Shown: positions 5,628 through 6,442 of the stretch, piece by piece
How positions within the stretch are numbered: position 1 is the stretch's first letter
How the letters are laid out: every line of letters begins with the position of its first letter
Source of the DNA: an uncultured Prevotella sp.
GTDB taxonomy: Bacteria > Bacteroidota > Bacteroidia > Bacteroidales > Bacteroidaceae
Reading direction: 5' to 3'
Assembly: GCA_900553965.1 (NCBI GenBank)
Contig: USFX01000158.1
Coordinates: 1-6,442, forward strand
Length of the DNA: 6,442 nucleotides
Made by a program: the position numbers and the translations under genes
Notes under the pieces: generated by a model
The model's database searches: none
What the model was told of the DNA's origin: nothing
Seen by the model: the letters and a program-made list of their open reading frames with translations, nothing else

Positions 5628-5803
5628 TAAAACAGGCTATATTGCAGGGTAAAACAGCCTGTTTTATGTTGTAATATAGGCTATATTGCAAAGTAAAACA
5701 GGTTATATTGGTTGGTAAAATGAGTCATATTACTTTGTAAAATGAGTCATATTGGTCGGTAAAATGAGTTATATTACTTTATAAAATAAGTCATATTGGT
5801 TGG
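5628..5803. repeat. Array of eight 22-bp tandem repeats
   Basis: Eight consecutive units, each exactly 22 bp, start at 5628, 5650, 5672, 5694, 5716, 5738, 5760 and 5782. Most begin TAAAA and carry a central TATATT or CATATT (for example TAAAATGAGTCATATT, then ACTTTG or GGTCGG). From unit 4 on, the unit ends alternate GGTTGG, ACTTTG, GGTCGG, ACTTTA, GGTTGG, giving a 44-bp higher-order period. Units 1-3 are the most diverged and form inverted pairings. Units are contiguous with no spacers, so this is not a CRISPR. It lies between the divergent sigma operon and MFS gene. Confidence 0.9.
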
Positions 5804-5830
5804 TGTGGCCGGCTATTTCACGTTTGTTTC

Positions 5831-6053
5831 ATGCTGTAGCGGACTTGCAATCGCGGCTGTTCGGAAGATACACCGAAGCTGTAGCGGATTTGCAATCCGC
5901 TACAGCTTCGGGTTATCTTCCGGCCAGCTATGAATGTAACCATTTTATTACCTCTTACGTCACACCATGGGCAGGGAGACGCCACGGTGTGACGTCTCTA
6001 CAAGTCCTTTCATTATCTTCCGGACAGCCGCGATTAGCATATCCGTGGTGCAT
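5831..6053. repeat. Nested palindromic repeat cluster (possible composite MITE-like element)
   Basis: Three palindromic layers are visible. An outer inverted pair, 5851-5870 and 6014-6033, matches at 19 of 20, with weaker similarity outward to 5831 and 6053. Inside it, 5863-5889 pairs with 5895-5921 at 25 of 27 around a 5-nt loop (core GCTGTAGCGGATTTGCAATC); a degraded copy of the same core lies at 5833-5850. Finally 5957-5970 (ACGTCACACCATGG) pairs with 5982-5995 at 13 of 14, with an overlapping GAGACG/CGTCTC pairing (5976-5981, 5993-5998). No coding potential is credible here. Together with the 22-bp array it fills the 643-nt gap between divergent genes. Confidence 0.75.
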
Positions 6054-6093
6054 CAAAATCGCTGCGATTGATGTTCTAACGGGAAAAATTGCC

Positions 6094-6101
6094 TACCTTT
6101 G
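6094..6101 (+). promoter_or_regulatory. Bacteroidetes -7 box for the MFS gene
   Basis: TACCTTTG matches the TAnnTTTG -7 consensus and ends 23 nt before the ATG at 6125. The nearest upstream TTG (6068-6070) is 23 bp away, slightly farther than the usual -33 spacing, so the -33 element is weak or absent. Match is seen; promoter function is inferred. Confidence 0.6.
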
Positions 6102-6124
6102 CACCCCGAAAAGATTCAGAATTT

Positions 6125-6442
6125 ATGGCAAAGGATAATAACCGTCAGATAGACACGAAGAAGATTGCGCTGCCAGTGCTGGTGGCATTGAGTTTCTCAC
6201 ACTGTTTCAACGACCTGTTGCAGTCGGTCGTGAGCGCCGTCTACCCGATATTGAAGAATGACCTCGCGCTGACGTTCTCCGAGATAGGACTCATCACGCT
6301 GGTCTATCAGCTGGCCTCGTCGGTGTTCCAGCCCGTGTACTTCTTCACATCGTCAAAGGGGTCCAGAAAAGCCGGCATGGCGCTGAACAGGTTCTTCTGG
6401 CTCAGCATAACGCCCTTGCTGCGGCCAGTGGTGCCGGAAGTG
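6125..6442 (+). CDS. MFS transporter, fosmidomycin-resistance (Fsr) family, broken after ~71 residues
   Basis: The frame starts at ATG 6125 and is open to the window edge. Residues 1-71 read as the N-terminus of an Fsr-like major facilitator: a short basic start, the helix ALPVLVALSFSHCFNDLLQS (15-34), then YPILKNDLALTFSEIGLITLVYQ and the second helix ending SSVFQPV (65-71). Such proteins are about 400-residue inner-membrane drug exporters; fosmidomycin export is known for the family, but the substrate here is inferred. After V71 (base 6337) the expected VG...DK loop and third helix are missing. The frame continues with residues that do not look like a transporter, and the opposite strand there encodes another protein. 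The true gene content is therefore 6125 to about 6337; the remainder is accidental reading. A TAnnTTTG promoter box lies just upstream. Confidence 0.75.
   Translation, partial: MAKDNNRQIDTKKIALPVLVALSFSHCFNDLLQSVVSAVYPILKNDLALTFSEIGLITLVYQLASSVFQPVYFFTSSKGSRKAGMALNRFFWLSITPLLRPVVPEV
6341..6441 (-). CDS. Fragment of an AMP-forming acyl-CoA synthetase (AMP-binding domain)
   Basis: Read on the minus strand inward from 6441, the frame gives TSGTTGRSKGVMLSQKNL followed by FSAMPAFLDPF. The first part is the diagnostic ATP-binding P-loop of the adenylate-forming (ANL) superfamily, SGTTGxSK, with the KGVMLS..NL context usual in long-chain fatty-acid-CoA ligases. Only about 34 codons are present. The protein runs out of the window upstream and loses likely homology where the MFS gene begins on the other strand (somewhere in 6338-6380); the frame meets a stop at 6307-6309 inside MFS sequence. 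Family membership is secure from the motif; the exact substrate is not. It is a broken piece: it cannot be a normal neighbour, since the motif belongs to the middle of a ~500-600-residue enzyme. Confidence 0.8.

Larger units (their letters stand above)
5482..6124. other. 643-nt intergenic region between divergent genes
   Basis: It contains, in order: the leader and candidate ECF promoter of the sigma operon (to about 5590); an unremarkable stretch (5589-5627); the eight-unit 22-bp array (5628-5803); the palindrome cluster (5831-6053); and the MFS promoter region (6054-6124). The first part is strongly AT-rich compared with the genes. A reading frame at 5800-6138 exists, but it crosses the palindromes and shows no protein-like features. 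Confidence 0.8.

Noticed and set aside
5628..5803. CRISPR array
   Set aside because: The 22-bp units are contiguous with no unique spacers, they are too degenerate, and no cas gene is present.
5800..6138. 112-codon reading frame on the + strand
   Set aside because: It runs through the palindromic repeats and past the MFS start codon, and it shows no conserved motif, helix pattern or ribosome-binding site.

Overview
The window looks like a piece of a Bacteroidales chromosome, most like Prevotella or a close relative. Four things suggest this. Bacteroidetes-type -7 boxes (TAnnTTTG) precede two genes. Strong Shine-Dalgarno sequences are scarce. An ECF sigma operon encodes a DUF6249-like membrane protein. 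The secreted peptidase has glutamine straight after its predicted signal-peptide cleavage site. No rRNA, tRNA, CRISPR array or transposase gene was seen.

Layout. Positions 2-358 (+) hold the 3' part of a Nudix hydrolase, followed at 437-1840 (+) by an exported bleomycin-hydrolase/PepC-type cysteine aminopeptidase. Convergent to it is a Cu(I)-exporting P1B-type ATPase (1957-3851, -). Its N-terminal metal-binding domain is broken by a one-base frameshift near 3756, and its catalytic loop lacks the usual nucleotide-binding domain. A 47-bp inverted repeat fills the gap between the convergent genes and includes the ATPase stop codon. Upstream of the ATPase are two TAACTTTG boxes, a hairpin and a second long inverted repeat of a different sequence. 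Next comes a minus-strand operon: DUF6249-like membrane protein (5077-5481), ECF sigma factor (4492-5031) and a small two-helix membrane protein overlapping the sigma gene by 11 nt (4149-4502), probably its anti-sigma or partner factor. A good ECF-type promoter candidate (TGTAAT-N16-CGTCTATA) lies about 45 nt before the first gene, which suggests autoregulation.

The gap 5482-6124 separates this operon from a divergent MFS gene. It holds eight exact-length 22-bp tandem units (5628-5803) and then a cluster of nested palindromes (5831-6053). The MFS gene (6125 onward) starts as a good fosmidomycin-resistance-family transporter, but homology stops at about residue 71. From there to the window edge the opposite strand encodes the ATP-binding motif of an AMP-forming acyl-CoA synthetase. 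The last ~100 bases are therefore an inverted or foreign piece: a rearrangement or a chimeric contig end.

No complete new system is visible. The points most worth checking are the MFS/acyl-CoA synthetase junction, the 22-bp repeat array between divergent genes, the compact frameshifted copper ATPase, and the several unrelated palindromic repeat families.
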